Source of the DNA: Bacillota bacterium
Lineage (GTDB): Bacteria > Bacillota > Clostridia > Acetivibrionales > DTU013
NCBI GenBank assembly: GCA_023435745.1
Contig: JAEZMD010000012.1
Coordinates: forward strand, 118,117-182,116
Length of the DNA: 64,000 nucleotides
Reading direction: 5' to 3'
Positions 8,609-19,015 of this stretch are shown piece by piece. The position numbers were made by a program, and so were the translations under genes. Under the pieces are notes generated by a model. It did no database searches. It was not told where the DNA came from and saw only the letters and a list, made by a program, of their open reading frames with translations. The number at the start of each line of letters is the position of its first letter. Position 1 is the stretch's first letter.

Positions 8609-10726
8609 CTATTCCCCTGCAGAAATGAGATACAGTACCTTAACAGCGTTGCCTGCCACATATTTGCCGTTGTCGTAAACAGCAGTCACGCTGAAATTGT
8701 ATTCCGTGCCGTAGGTCAACTCTGCAAAATCACCGCCGGTGTATGTCTTGGTCCCATTGATTTCAACCGAGGTAACATCCTTGCCGAAAGCGATGTCATA
8801 GTAGCCGTTGGCAGGATAAACAGGTGTCTGGTTATTCTGTGAAATCACTACCCGGTACTCAACCAGCCTGGCTGAGTCAATTTTATCCCATTTGACCAAA
8901 AGCTTGCCGTCTTCATATGCGGCTGTTACCTTGGGAACCGGGAAGATTACGGCGCTATCCTCGCCATTGTACTGAACCTGGATCGTATTTCCTGCGATTA
9001 CCCTGTCTTCATACACTGCGGTTATATTGAAGTAATACTTCTCTCCCTTTACAAAGTAGCCTCCGAAATCGCCGTCAGTATAAGCTGTTGTATTGTCGAT
9101 CACGGCATAATTTCTGTTGCTGTCTGAGAATGAGTATAAATATCCGTCATCAGGGTACGACGGTGTGGAATCGCCTTTTGAAGCCACAACCCTGTAGTTT
9201 TTGAACTTCGTAGAATCGATCCTGTTCCATCTGAGCACAAGCTTGCCGTTCTCCTCGGCAGCGGTGACAACCGGCACCACATATGCCTCAGGATTTTCAG
9301 TACCTCTATACTCAAACTGGACTGCATTTCCTGCCACGTTCCTATCCTCATAAACAGCAGTTACGCTGAAATAGTACTTCTCTCCTTTTGTAAAGAAGTT
9401 TCCAAAATCGCCGTCAGTATAAGCTGTTGTATTATCGATCACGGCATAATTTCTATTGCTGTCTGAGAAGGAGTATAAATATCCGTCATCAGGGTACGAC
9501 GGTGTGGAATCGCCTTTAGAAGCAACAACCCTGTAGTTTTTAAATTTCGAAGAATTGATCTTGCTCCATCTGAGCACAAGCTTGCCGTTCTCCTCGGCAG
9601 CGGTGACAACCGGCGCCACATATGCCTCAGGATTTTCAGTTCCTTTATACTCAAACTGGACTGCATTTCCTGCCACGTTCTTATCCGTGTAAATGGCTGT
9701 TACGCTGAAGTAGTACTTTTCGCCCTTTGTAAGGTATTTGCCAAAATCGCCGTTGTTGTAGGCAGTACTGTTGTTGATCAGTGCATAATCCTTGTTCAGG
9801 TCAGTGATATGGTAAAGGTATCCGTTATCGGGATAGCTCGGGGTGGAGTCATATTTTGATATGACCACTTTATATCCCTGCAGCTTGGAGGAATTGATCC
9901 TGTTCCACCTTATAACGGTGGTATTATTCTCGTCTGCTACCGATACGGACGGCTTTACATATGTTCCTGTTTCATCTGTATCCTCGTCATCGTCGTCATC
10001 GTAAGGTATCTTATCATCTTCGTACGGCACCTTGTCTTCATTGACTCTGAATGCTCTGTACAGCAGCGCAGAAGCCTGAGCACGGGTCAAATTTGTCTGG
10101 GGGCCGAATAAGGTCTTGCCGTTTTCATTATATCCCGTTATGAGCCCATATTCTACGGAAAGAGCTACATATTTTCTAAGAGCGGTATTAATGCTTCCTG
10201 CATCCGCAAACTGATTTAGCAGACTCATATCCGCATCTTCATCCTCATAGCCCAGCGCTTTTACCAGCGCTACTGCCATGTCTTCCCTGACAGCATTTTC
10301 CGACGGTTTGAATGTATTGGACTGTTTGTAATAGGTAAGATAGTTCTTTGCCGATTCCACATATTGATATTCCCATGAGCCCTTTTTCACATCGCTGAAG
10401 GTTGGTGTCTCCGGAGAATACAATTGCAAATCGAGCGTATTGACCATCATTTTCGCAAACTGCGCTCTGGTTACCGTTCCATTGGGATCAAACTTATTAT
10501 CGCCGATGCCGTCAATGATATTATTGTCCAGCATCCAGTTAATGTATTTGTATGCCCAGTGGTTTTCTTTTACATCCTTGAAGCCCTTTGAATTAAAAGC
10601 AGAATTTAAAGATTTGTAAGATTTGTTTCCACTGTTGTTTTTAGAAGCAAATACAGCGGCTGTCGAGGATATCACCAGCGCCATACATAATAAAAGTGTG
10701 ATGAGTCCTTTCAATTTTCTATTCAT
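8609..10726 (-). CDS. S-layer homology protein with four fibronectin-like repeats
   Basis: This 705-aa secreted protein has a signal peptide (about 1-27, 'VFASKN'), three SLH domains (about 48-95, 108-160, 172-225), an acidic linker (residues 236-252, mostly Asp/Glu), and four repeats of about 106 aa (256-361, 369-474, 482-587, 594-700). Each repeat begins 'P.V.AA.ENGKLVLRW' and ends 'YYFSVTAVYEDR.VAGNAVQ', a fibronectin III-like pattern. SLH domains bind secondary cell-wall polymer, so the repeats would be displayed outside the wall, probably for adhesion or carbohydrate contact. No catalytic domain is visible. It is followed by a stem-loop at 8520-8553 and looks monocistronic. Confidence 0.9.
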   Translation of the reverse strand: MNRKLKGLITLLLCMALVISSTAAVFASKNNSGNKSYKSLNSAFNSKGFKDVKENHWAYKYINWMLDNNIIDGIGDNKFDPNGTVTRAQFAKMMVNTLDLQLYSPETPTFSDVKKGSWEYQYVESAKNYLTYYKQSNTFKPSENAVREDMAVALVKALGYEDEDADMSLLNQFADAGSINTALRKYVALSVEYGLITGYNENGKTLFGPQTNLTRAQASALLYRAFRVNEDKVPYEDDKIPYDDDDDEDTDETGTYVKPSVSVADENNTTVIRWNRINSSKLQGYKVVISKYDSTPSYPDNGYLYHITDLNKDYALINNSTAYNNGDFGKYLTKGEKYYFSVTAIYTDKNVAGNAVQFEYKGTENPEAYVAPVVTAAEENGKLVLRWSKINSSKFKNYRVVASKGDSTPSYPDDGYLYSFSDSNRNYAVIDNTTAYTDGDFGNFFTKGEKYYFSVTAVYEDRNVAGNAVQFEYRGTENPEAYVVPVVTAAEENGKLVLRWNRIDSTKFKNYRVVASKGDSTPSYPDDGYLYSFSDSNRNYAVIDNTTAYTDGDFGGYFVKGEKYYFNITAVYEDRVIAGNTIQVQYNGEDSAVIFPVPKVTAAYEDGKLLVKWDKIDSARLVEYRVVISQNNQTPVYPANGYYDIAFGKDVTSVEINGTKTYTGGDFAELTYGTEYNFSVTAVYDNGKYVAGNAVKVLYLISAGE
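8627..9961 (-). repeat. four tandem 106-aa repeat units in the SLH protein
   Basis: Units 2 and 3 are nearly identical in protein, and much of their DNA is shared (around 9295-9520 against 8960-9180), suggesting recent duplication. Units 1 and 4 are more diverged. The spacing between units 1, 2 and 3 is 113 codons. Confidence 0.85.
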
Positions 10727-10845
10727 GATCCTTTTCCTCCTTTGGTATTTTGATGTAATACAATTCGCACCTCAGGAAGAATTTTTTGGGTGATTTTCAA
10801 ACGTAATAAAAACGTAATATTAAAACTTCACTTTATCCCGGCGGC

Positions 10846-11097
10846 TTACCATTTGCGTACAAAAGAAGGGCAATAAGCCTGCTTTTTTGCTGCCCGCGCC
10901 ATTACAAAGCAGCCGCATATCCGGCATAGTCCCTCGCGTTGATCGGGACAGTCTGCGCACAGCTTCAACCGCTCTTCAAACAGCCCTTCACCGGCTTTGT
11001 TCTCCGGTGAAAGGCTGCTGACATATTCTTCTATGCTCTTTTGCATCTTTTCTTTTTCCTGATCACTGAATAAGCAATTTCTACAGTACTTTTCCAT
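10846..11097 (-). CDS. small Cys-rich DUF6171-like protein
   Basis: This 83-aa protein has paired cysteines 'CRNC' near the N-terminus, 'CADC' and 'CRICGC' near residues 55-66, and a final Cys at 'AYCPSF', a pattern expected to bind zinc. The spacing fits small proteins of the DUF6171 type found in Clostridia; that family call is from memory of its pattern. It starts 1 bp after the stop codon of the upstream arabinofuranosidase gene, so the two are probably co-translated. Function unknown. Confidence 0.65.
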   Translation of the reverse strand: MEKYCRNCLFSDQEKEKMQKSIEEYVSSLSPENKAGEGLFEERLKLCADCPDQREGLCRICGCFVMARAAKKQAYCPSFVRKW

Positions 11098-11098
11098 A

Positions 11099-12571
11099 TT
11101 ACTTCAAGGTAAGAGAAACCACACTGACCGCAGGAATTTCAAGGGTAAGTCCCCTGTCTGTCGCGGAAAATTGCGCAAATTCCTTTGGTTTTACTTGCTC
11201 AGGTGTTTCAAAGGTATTATGATCGGAAATCGCTCCCGTCAATATACGTCCCTGAATATCCGCCGCCCTAAATCCGGCGATTTCAGTATCAATGCGGTAG
11301 CTTTCATTAAGCGACAGGTTGCACAATGTAATATTAATCCTGCCGTCCTGTGTGACGGAAACAGATTCGTGCAGGTTTGGTACAGTGTTCGTATCAGTTC
11401 CGACACGTTTGGTTTCAATAAAGCTCTCAAGAAGGACAGCATCCTGATGCGCTTTATACATATCAAAAACGTGGTATGTCGGGGTTAGAAGCATTTTCTC
11501 CCCTTCCGTCAGTATGACAGCCTGAAGCACATTGGCCAATTGTGCGATGTTGGCCATTACTACAACATCGCTGTGTTTGTTGAAGATATTCAGATTGATG
11601 CCGGCTACGAGAGCGTCACGCATTGTGTTCTGCTGGTACAGGAAACCGGGGTTTGTACCGGGTTCCACGTCATACCAGGTTCCCCATTCGTCTACGATCA
11701 GGCCGACCCGGTTTTGCGGATCATACATTTTCATAATGGCTGCGTGCTTGGTGACAAGCTCTTCCATCCTCAATGTATTGAAGAGCGTGGAATACCATTC
11801 CACTTCTCCAAACTTAGTAGCACTCCCCTTTTTGTTCCAGTCACCGGGAACGGTATAATAATGCAGCGAAATTGCATCCATAAACTGACCGGCAGACTCC
11901 GTCACAACTTTGGTCCAGTTGTAATCAAATGAATTGGCACCGCATGCAATACGATATATCTTATTGTCACCATAATTACGAACATATGTCTGATATCTTC
12001 TGTACAGATCGGCATAGTATTCAGGCCGCATGTTGCCGCCGCAGCCCCAGTTTTCGTTGCCGACTCCAAAGTACTTCAGCTTCCAGGGCTTTGCTCTTCC
12101 GTTTTTCGTCCGCAATTCCGCCATCGGGGATACGCCGTCAAAGGTCATATACTCCACCCAGTTTTGCATTTCCTCAACAGTTCCGCTTCCTACGTTCCCA
12201 TTCACATAAGGCTCGCAGCCCAGTTGACGGCAAAGCTCCATAAACTCATGTGTTCCGAAGCTGTTGTCTTCCAATACGCCGCCCCAATGCGTGTTGATCA
12301 TCTTCTTTCTGGTTTCCTTCGGACCAATGCCGTCCTTCCAGTGATACTCGTCTGCAAAGCAGCCTCCGGGCCAACGCAGGACGGGAATTTTGATCTCCTT
12401 CAAAGCATTAATCACGTCATTGCGCATTCCGTTTGTATTTGCTATAGGAGAGTCTTCGCCGACATATACCCCCTCATAGATACATCTGCCCAGATGTTCA
12501 GAAAAATGCCCATAGATTTCTTTGTTGATTTTACTTTTTTTGTTGCAGGCATTGATAATAAATTTCGTCAT
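11099..12571 (-). CDS. abfA: alpha-N-arabinofuranosidase, GH51
   Basis: The start is ATG 12571 (GGGAGGAAG Shine-Dalgarno), giving 490 aa; the frame is open further upstream but that would overlap the spacer to the next gene. GH51 signatures are present: '[17 protein letters not shown]', the acid/base Glu in '[11 protein letters not shown]' and the nucleophile Glu in '[10 protein letters not shown]'. No signal peptide is seen, so it acts inside the cell on imported arabino-oligosaccharides, releasing L-arabinose. It lies downstream of a PepV-like gene and near an lpl-type sugar importer, supporting a hemicellulose/arabinan role. The gene symbol rests on family similarity. Confidence 0.95.
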   Translation of the reverse strand: MTKFIINACNKKSKINKEIYGHFSEHLGRCIYEGVYVGEDSPIANTNGMRNDVINALKEIKIPVLRWPGGCFADEYHWKDGIGPKETRKKMINTHWGGVLEDNSFGTHEFMELCRQLGCEPYVNGNVGSGTVEEMQNWVEYMTFDGVSPMAELRTKNGRAKPWKLKYFGVGNENWGCGGNMRPEYYADLYRRYQTYVRNYGDNKIYRIACGANSFDYNWTKVVTESAGQFMDAISLHYYTVPGDWNKKGSATKFGEVEWYSTLFNTLRMEELVTKHAAIMKMYDPQNRVGLIVDEWGTWYDVEPGTNPGFLYQQNTMRDALVAGINLNIFNKHSDVVVMANIAQLANVLQAVILTEGEKMLLTPTYHVFDMYKAHQDAVLLESFIETKRVGTDTNTVPNLHESVSVTQDGRINITLCNLSLNESYRIDTEIAGFRAADIQGRILTGAISDHNTFETPEQVKPKEFAQFSATDRGLTLEIPAVSVVSLTLK

Positions 12572-12599
12572 GCGGATAGCTTCCTCCCTGTTTAAAATA

Positions 12600-13973
12600 T
12601 TATGTTGCGAGTGCGCGAATTGCAGCTGCCATAATCCGGACATTCTTTATCAGAGAATCAATTTCGATATACTCATCCGGTTTATGCTCTACCATTGGTT
12701 CTCCTTTGAATATCGGCCCGAACGCAACGATGTTCTCCATAGCTTTTGCATACGTCCCGCCGCCTATGGATATAAGTTCAGCCTTTTCTCCCATTTTCTC
12801 CTCATATACCTTCTGCAGCTTTTTGATGAATTCTGTATCCGGAGAGATATACAGGCTTTTTTTATGCCATAGATAGACTTCCTCCATTTTTCCCATGTTC
12901 ATCTTATCTTTAAAAATGTCAATAAAATCTCCGTAGCTTTTCATCACCGGATATCTCATATTAATCTCAACGTCGATTTCTTCCGAATTCCCGGAAATCG
13001 TGCCAAGGTTGAGAATGAATTTGCCCGATATTTCATCTTCAAGATAGATGCCTAACCCTTCCGCGTTAACATCCAGCCCTATATAATGATTCATGAAATC
13101 GACAAATTCCTTTGTGTCCCCTTCAAGACCCAGACAGCCCAAAAACAACAAAAGATGTGAAATGGCATTTTTCCCTTTTTCAGGAGTACTTCCATGGGCT
13201 GATACTCCAAAGGCCTTTATGCTCAGAGAACCCTCTTTCTCTTCGATTTCTATCTCCTGTGTCTTATCAGCCATTTTTTTGATATCGGCGACTTTGCCCT
13301 TAGATAGAGATATCACAGCCTGCGCATAATCCGGCACCACATTTGAGGCGATCCCGCCCATAACAGACAGAATCCGAATATCTCCCTGCTGATCCAGTTT
13401 TCTTTTATACTTGCAGGTTACGATCCCTTTTTCACCATTGATGATGGGATACTGGGCATCAGGTGTAAACCCGCATACCGGCAGCTCCTGTCCGCTTGAG
13501 ACATAGTGCTCGACACAGCTGCATCCTGTCTCCTCATTCAGTCCGAATATAATCCTGACCCTTCTATTGAGCGGGAGTTGCAGATCCTTTATTGCCTTCA
13601 GCGCATAAAGCGCTCCTATGATTGGCCCTTTGTCATCAGTGGCGCCTCTTCCATAGATCTTCCCATCATGTATTTCCGCGGCAAAGGGAGGGTACTTCCA
13701 CCCGCCGCCTTCAGGCACTATATCCAGATGTCCCAGAACCGCGACCATTTCATCGCCCTGTCCATATTCCGCATAGCCTAACCTGTTATCCACATTTACT
13801 GTTCTGAATCCCAATGATTCCGACAGCTTCATGCACTGTTCCAAAGCTCTGTGCACACCTTCTCCAAAGGGCATTCCTTCTTTTGGTGTGCCTTCCACAC
13901 TCCTTATCCGGATTGCCTCCTGTACGCTCCGAACAATATCCTCTTTCATGCTCAATATATGCTCATCCAACAT
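12600..13973 (-). CDS. pepV: M20 family dipeptidase, PepV-like
   Basis: This 457-aa cytoplasmic metallopeptidase has the M20 zinc ligands and catalytic residues: '[10 protein letters not shown]' (His and Asp), '[10 protein letters not shown]' (bridging Asp), 'LNEETGCS' (catalytic Glu and Glu ligand), and a late '[19 protein letters not shown]' carrying a His ligand. Length and order match PepV/Xaa-His dipeptidases, which cleave dipeptides with an unsubstituted N-terminus. It lies 28 bp upstream of the arabinofuranosidase start and could share its transcript. A link between peptides and arabinose is not obvious. Confidence 0.88.
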   Translation of the reverse strand: MLDEHILSMKEDIVRSVQEAIRIRSVEGTPKEGMPFGEGVHRALEQCMKLSESLGFRTVNVDNRLGYAEYGQGDEMVAVLGHLDIVPEGGGWKYPPFAAEIHDGKIYGRGATDDKGPIIGALYALKAIKDLQLPLNRRVRIIFGLNEETGCSCVEHYVSSGQELPVCGFTPDAQYPIINGEKGIVTCKYKRKLDQQGDIRILSVMGGIASNVVPDYAQAVISLSKGKVADIKKMADKTQEIEIEEKEGSLSIKAFGVSAHGSTPEKGKNAISHLLLFLGCLGLEGDTKEFVDFMNHYIGLDVNAEGLGIYLEDEISGKFILNLGTISGNSEEIDVEINMRYPVMKSYGDFIDIFKDKMNMGKMEEVYLWHKKSLYISPDTEFIKKLQKVYEEKMGEKAELISIGGGTYAKAMENIVAFGPIFKGEPMVEHKPDEYIEIDSLIKNVRIMAAAIRALAT

Positions 13974-14097
13974 TCCGAATCATCTCCCACTTCCACCGAT
14001 TGAAGCAACCCTTCACTTCCGGATTATACCACACATCTCCCACAAATTCGATATTTTACTGAAAACCTTGCTGAAAGCCTTATTTTACCCAAAGCCT

Positions 14098-16350
14098 TCA
14101 GTGATCCCTTCTCATTTCACTGGGTGAAATCCCAAAATTCTTCCTGAACACCTTGCGGAAATACTGGGCGTTTGTAAAGCCCGTCTTCTCGTAAATTTCA
14201 TTCACGCTCAAATTCGTGGACATCAAAAGGCTCTTAGCTTTCATGATCCTTACTTCATTGATATAATCCACAATCGATTTGCCCGTGGACTGTTTGAACA
14301 GCAAGCCCGTATATCCGGAAGAAAAGTTCAGGCTATCCCCTATCATCTGAATAGACAAATTCGGGTCATTGTATTTCTCATGGATCATCAATATGATTTT
14401 CTCTGTTATAGCATCGTGTTTTTGCTTCTTCCTTTCCCCCGCCCTGGTCTCCAGATCATCAAAAATCTTATAAAATGCGCTTTTGATATCCTCAAGCGAC
14501 TCCAGCCGGTTGATTTCATCTATCAGATGGTTGATGCTGATATGCAGGCCGTGACCGGCCGCTGTGTCGGTAAGCGCTCCAAGGATTGCGAATATAAGCC
14601 TGTTTACCGTGAGTATGAAAAATGAGTAAGAGCACTTGCTTGCCTTGTCAATAATTTCATTGAACACTTGCTTCGTTTCATTAGCATTTCCTGCGATCAG
14701 CGCTTCAAGCAGGATCTTTTCATTTTTCAGGGGATATGAATACTCCGTATTTCTTGTGTCCGCCAGCGCTGAACTGAATAGTACGCACTTCTTCCCATAA
14801 AGCAGCTTGTAATTGGATGAGTAGAAAAGCTCATCATATATTTGCGGAATTTTATTAACGCCAATGAATGTATGGCTGATAAAGCAGGACAAAGAAATAT
14901 TCAAATATTCTTCAATTCTAAGCTGGGCATCCTGTACGATACTTCGCACTTTCTCATTGCAAAAGGCTTCTGCCGCCAGACTCCTGTTTAAAATGAGTAC
15001 AATGATATTTTCATCCGCATCCACAGCTTCATTCAGATAAGCCTCTGAGAAAAGCTCCGACACAATGTTCATGCTTCCGAATTTGCACAGGCTCCTGTCT
15101 TCCAGACTATTATAATCACAAAACGCTTTATAGCCGTCAATGGCAAACAGCAGCAGCATGAATTCATTCTCCGGCGCAAGATTCAGGTTGAATTCCTTAC
15201 ACATATCCGCATACTCATCAGATCCAACCCGTATTCTGCCCTGAAGAAGCTTCTTAAGGAATTCCTGACGGCGTGACAGATAGCTTTTCCTTTTCTCCGT
15301 TTCCAGCTTATTCAGTTTTGACATTGCCTTCCCGATTGGACGGTACAAATTCCCCGATTGCAAAAATGCAATCAGCAAAGCAGCCGCAAATATGGCTATG
15401 ACTATGATGATTGTCGTACGGCGTAATTCATTGACCTTATTCATAATAAGATCGTACGAAATCGTCCTGACATAGGTCCAGCCAAGCTTCTTGTAAGGGG
15501 CATAAATAATCAGAGATTTTACACCGTCTATTTCATCGATAAAATAACCTGATAAGTCGTTCTGTGCCAATATCTTCACGATATGAGGCTTACCCGATAA
15601 ATCCTCCAGCATTGAATAACGGTTGGAATTTATGATCGTCTTCCCCGTACCGTCAATAATATAGGTATCCCTTGCCAGGCCAGGACTTAACTGATTGACA
15701 GTCTGCCTCATCCAGGACTCATCAATATTGAGGATGACAGCACTGTCTAAATTAGCTGTGGTTCCGGGATTTTCATAAAAAATGAAGGTATATCCGTCAG
15801 AAAAGACATTTTGGGTTTGGGAAGACCATACAGGTATTTTACGGGGAATCGGCGTCATACAGGGATAGTCCGGAAAATTTCGTATAAACTCAAGAGCTTC
15901 CTTATCATAAAAAGAAGAAATGCTATCAAAGCCAGAATAATTGAATGCCGCCGTCGCCAGGGTTTTTGACCTTCCGTTGTATATATAGATGGACGAAATG
16001 GAATCATTATGATACTTGTAAGCTCCAAAATCAGTGAGGATATTTGAGATTTCATCAATGTTGATATCATTGTAAATGCGCAGGATTGAAATCCGTCTGT
16101 CGTAATAAACCTGCTTTGCTGCCATTGTCGCATTTGTAAATAGAACATCCGCGCTGTAGCTGGCCTGAGAAAGGTTTTCGTTTTCAGAGACAAATATCTG
16201 ATACTGTACAATATTTTCAAACGCTATGTATAAAGACATTGATGTCACCAAAATGGTAACACAAATCAGAATGACAAGGGTAAACAGTATTTTCTGATAT
16301 ACGTTATCACTCTTGAAGTAGTTGCTGATCAAGCTTCTCAGCCTATGCAT
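14098..16350 (-). CDS. membrane-anchored AraC-family sensor-regulator
   Basis: This 750-aa protein has TM1 at about residues 20-45, an extracellular Cache-like sensor domain to about 305, TM2 at about 310-330, a cytoplasmic middle, and a C-terminal AraC/XylS double helix-turn-helix (about 650-748: 'LSIQMIGDSLNFSSGYTGLLFKQ', 'NEIYEKTGFTNAQYFRKVF'). This one-component transmembrane design is common next to lpl/ytc-type sugar ABC genes in Paenibacillus and Clostridia. An AAGGAG Shine-Dalgarno precedes the ATG. It lies directly downstream of a binding protein and two permease genes, so it probably activates them on sensing an extracellular oligosaccharide or its binding protein. Confidence 0.88.
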   Translation of the reverse strand: MHRLRSLISNYFKSDNVYQKILFTLVILICVTILVTSMSLYIAFENIVQYQIFVSENENLSQASYSADVLFTNATMAAKQVYYDRRISILRIYNDINIDEISNILTDFGAYKYHNDSISSIYIYNGRSKTLATAAFNYSGFDSISSFYDKEALEFIRNFPDYPCMTPIPRKIPVWSSQTQNVFSDGYTFIFYENPGTTANLDSAVILNIDESWMRQTVNQLSPGLARDTYIIDGTGKTIINSNRYSMLEDLSGKPHIVKILAQNDLSGYFIDEIDGVKSLIIYAPYKKLGWTYVRTISYDLIMNKVNELRRTTIIIVIAIFAAALLIAFLQSGNLYRPIGKAMSKLNKLETEKRKSYLSRRQEFLKKLLQGRIRVGSDEYADMCKEFNLNLAPENEFMLLLFAIDGYKAFCDYNSLEDRSLCKFGSMNIVSELFSEAYLNEAVDADENIIVLILNRSLAAEAFCNEKVRSIVQDAQLRIEEYLNISLSCFISHTFIGVNKIPQIYDELFYSSNYKLLYGKKCVLFSSALADTRNTEYSYPLKNEKILLEALIAGNANETKQVFNEIIDKASKCSYSFFILTVNRLIFAILGALTDTAAGHGLHISINHLIDEINRLESLEDIKSAFYKIFDDLETRAGERKKQKHDAITEKIILMIHEKYNDPNLSIQMIGDSLNFSSGYTGLLFKQSTGKSIVDYINEVRIMKAKSLLMSTNLSVNEIYEKTGFTNAQYFRKVFRKNFGISPSEMRRDH

Positions 16351-16442
16351 ATGGCCTTGCGCTCCTTATCAGTGTCTAATCAGGCACCCCGGCGCCGTTT
16401 ATCAAATATATTATATCATATTCTGTCATAAAAAAGGAAACA

Positions 16443-16465
16443 GAAGGGGTATTGTGTACCCCTTC
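16443..16465 (-). terminator. rho-independent terminator after the sugar-binding protein gene
   Basis: GAAGGGGTA and TACCCCTTC form a 9-bp stem with a 5-base loop. On the reverse strand a T-rich stretch (CCTTTTTTATG) follows shortly after. It separates the ABC genes from the downstream AraC regulator. Confidence 0.75.
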
Positions 16466-16494
16466 CGAAAAATTTATTATTTTATGAAAACTGT

Positions 16495-18039
16495 TTATTT
16501 GCTTGCCAGCCATGCGTCGTATTCGGTCTGAACCGTTGAAATTATTGTGTCAACGCCGGCCTTCTTAAGCTGGTCTATCAGCTTGGGCAGCTCTTCATCC
16601 ACGTCCTGGCAACCGCTCCATAAGTATGTCTTTGAATACGCAAGTCTGACAGCTGCGATCTCTGTCTTAATATCGTCAGCCTTTGTGAATACAAATCCAA
16701 GGGATTTGTCGCTTACGGCTTTCTCATTGAAGCTTTTGAATTCGTCCCATTTTGTCGGAGATTCAGTATCCTTCAGGTAATTCAAAAACTGGTTCCCGAA
16801 CACCCACTGGTTTGTGTGAACATAATCGCTCTTATCATCCTGGTGAATCACATTTTCCGATACTATGGTATAGTTAGTCCCTTCTATACCCCATGCTATC
16901 AGGTTGTTGAGCGTCTTGTCCGTATTGACCAATTCAAGGAACATCAAAGCCCTTTCGGGGTTCCTGCATGTGCTGGAAATAGAGTTCATGGAACCGCCGA
17001 GGTCTTTTGCGGAAATTCTCGGCTTCACTAATTCCTTCTGTATCCATGTAACCTTTTCATTGGATCTGTTAGCATCCTGCTGTGGAATGAGATTGCTTAC
17101 ATATGCAAAAACGAGTCCGTCATTCTGAAGTGACGTGGATTTGCTTGAATCACCTGATGCAGCTTCTGTTGCCGCGTCCTTATACACATAACCTTTCAAA
17201 TACCAGTCGCGTGTAAGTCTGTATGCGTCAGCCATTTCCTGCGTTTCGGTGGGACATAGCAGCTTGGTGTCCCCATATCTGGCAGCCGCACCGTATGTAT
17301 CGTCTCCGGTGACATAATCAAACTGCGGAAGCATAAGGATGTTCGTTCCAGTGCCTACCATGAATGGAACGATATCAGGTTCATTCTCTTTTATCGTTTT
17401 CAGCATGGGCTCGATGTCATTGATCGTGTTGATACTGTTCATGTCCAGATTGTATTTGTCCATTAGCTGTTTGTTGAGCATCAATCCTGTTGAGTGCGCT
17501 TTCTCCTTGTTTGTCGGTATTGCAAGCAGTTTACCGTTGTAATAGCCGCCTTTCAGGAAATCATCACCCAGAAGTTCTTTTGTTCCCGGACAGTATTTTG
17601 GGAAAAGCTCAGTAATATCCATGTATGCATTTTTTGCCGCAGAATCGGCAAATCCCATCCACGCCGGTGAGAAAGTAATGTCAAACGGTTCGTTTGCCGC
17701 AGTCATTGCGCCGGTCTTTGTAAAGAACTCATCCCAGCCCAGCGGATAAAATTTCACAGTCACATTGATTTTATCCTTCAGATATTCTCCAATCGCCGCT
17801 TCCACATTGGGCTGACCAACTCCTGGTGTATTGCCCAGGAAGTACCAGCTCAATTCAACAGGATCAAGCTTCTCTGCCTCTGGCTCAGCAACTGAATCCT
17901 GCGTATCCTGCGCCTGTTCCGGATTCTGATCCGGCGCATCTCCTCCCGCGTCTTTCGCCGAACCGCAGCCTGTCAGCATAAGGCTGAAAACCAGCAATGC
18001 AGCCACTAAAATCCCTAATACCTTCTTAAGTCTGTACAT
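16495..18039 (-). CDS. extracellular sugar-binding lipoprotein of an ABC transporter (LplA/YtcQ-like)
   Basis: This 514-aa lipoprotein has a hydrophobic leader and lipobox 'LTGC' with the lipidated Cys at 25, then an acidic linker (residues 26-58). The rest is a family 1 extracellular solute-binding protein with a C-terminal DUF3502-like part, as in LplA/YtcQ. It captures an oligosaccharide outside the membrane for the two permeases upstream. Sequences such as 'DITFSPAWMGFADSAAKNAYMDI' and 'NKEKAHSTGLMLNKQ' are typical. No ATPase is present in the cluster, so a shared MsmK-type ATPase elsewhere is expected. The ligand is inferred to be arabinose- or xylose-containing from nearby GH51. Confidence 0.92.
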   Translation of the reverse strand: MYRLKKVLGILVAALLVFSLMLTGCGSAKDAGGDAPDQNPEQAQDTQDSVAEPEAEKLDPVELSWYFLGNTPGVGQPNVEAAIGEYLKDKINVTVKFYPLGWDEFFTKTGAMTAANEPFDITFSPAWMGFADSAAKNAYMDITELFPKYCPGTKELLGDDFLKGGYYNGKLLAIPTNKEKAHSTGLMLNKQLMDKYNLDMNSINTINDIEPMLKTIKENEPDIVPFMVGTGTNILMLPQFDYVTGDDTYGAAARYGDTKLLCPTETQEMADAYRLTRDWYLKGYVYKDAATEAASGDSSKSTSLQNDGLVFAYVSNLIPQQDANRSNEKVTWIQKELVKPRISAKDLGGSMNSISSTCRNPERALMFLELVNTDKTLNNLIAWGIEGTNYTIVSENVIHQDDKSDYVHTNQWVFGNQFLNYLKDTESPTKWDEFKSFNEKAVSDKSLGFVFTKADDIKTEIAAVRLAYSKTYLWSGCQDVDEELPKLIDQLKKAGVDTIISTVQTEYDAWLASK

Positions 18040-18091
18040 CGTTAATCCTCCTTATATTTACTATATATCAACCGGCCGAAAAGAGCCAGTA

Positions 18092-18997
18092 TCAACCTTT
18101 TATTGCTCCAACCGTGAGCCCTTTCACGAAATACTTCTGGAAAAACGGATATATGAAAAGTATGGGGCCCATTGCGATAACGCACATTGCAAACCTTGCC
18201 GTTTCATCGGGAAGATTAACAAGCATGCTTTGCGCACTGAATGACATCCTGTTCTGCATTTGCTGTATTATCGATGAATCGACAAGCACCTTGTAAATGA
18301 AGTATTGGAGCGTCCTGTACTGTGTATCGCTGGTCAGAATAAATGACAGCCACCAGTCGTTCCAGTAGTTTAATGTGCAAAACAAAGCAACTGTTGCGTA
18401 AGCCGGCAGCGCCATAGGTGAGACAATCCTCAAGAAAATCCTCAATTCGCCCGCTCCGTCAATCTTGGCAGATTCTATAACCGAATCAGGAATGGTTGTC
18501 TTGTAAAAAGTTCTCATAATGATCACATACCATGCATTAAACAAGGTAGGAAGAAATAGCGCAATATAGGTGTTTCTTATATGAAGAACCTGTGAACATA
18601 CAATAAACCATGGTACAAGTCCTCCGGAAAAAAGCATTGTAATAAATATGTACATTGTAAAAAATTTTTTATATTTCAGGGTGTTCCTTGAAAGAGGATA
18701 AGCAAACAGTGATATGACGGTGACGCTTAACAATGTTCCCACTATAGTATTGCGAATCGTGACAACATACGAATTGATAACGTTTTTACCATCTCTGAAT
18801 ATGAAACCGTACGCATCAAGTGAAAATTGTCTTGGAATCAGGTTGTATCCATTATATATGATGTCTGATTCCTTCGAAAAAGAAACAGACAGCACAATCA
18901 GGATCGGCAGTATACAAATGGCTGCATACACCATAAACAGCGAATTAATGGCAACGCTGGACATCTTGAATTTCGAACCTTTCACTAAACCGGTCAT
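18092..18997 (-). CDS. carbohydrate ABC transporter permease (LplC/YtcP-like)
   Basis: This 301-aa protein has six membrane segments and the MalG-type cytoplasmic EAA loop at 'VIESAKIDGAGELRIFLRIVSPMA' (about residues 180-203), which contacts the ATPase. The C-terminus 'YPFFQKYFVKGLTVGAIKG' is the standard ending for this subfamily. It lies 18 bp downstream of the partner permease gene and 52 bp upstream of the binding protein gene, so the three form one operon in the order permease, permease, binding protein. Confidence 0.93.
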   Translation of the reverse strand: MTGLVKGSKFKMSSVAINSLFMVYAAICILPILIVLSVSFSKESDIIYNGYNLIPRQFSLDAYGFIFRDGKNVINSYVVTIRNTIVGTLLSVTVISLFAYPLSRNTLKYKKFFTMYIFITMLFSGGLVPWFIVCSQVLHIRNTYIALFLPTLFNAWYVIIMRTFYKTTIPDSVIESAKIDGAGELRIFLRIVSPMALPAYATVALFCTLNYWNDWWLSFILTSDTQYRTLQYFIYKVLVDSSIIQQMQNRMSFSAQSMLVNLPDETARFAMCVIAMGPILFIYPFFQKYFVKGLTVGAIKG

Positions 18998-19015
18998 AAA
19001 TATCTTCCAACCTTT

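Noticed and set aside
8627..9961. CRISPR-like array from regular spacing
   Set aside because: The repeats are 300-bp coding units of one protein, not short repeats with spacers. No CRISPR array was found in the window.
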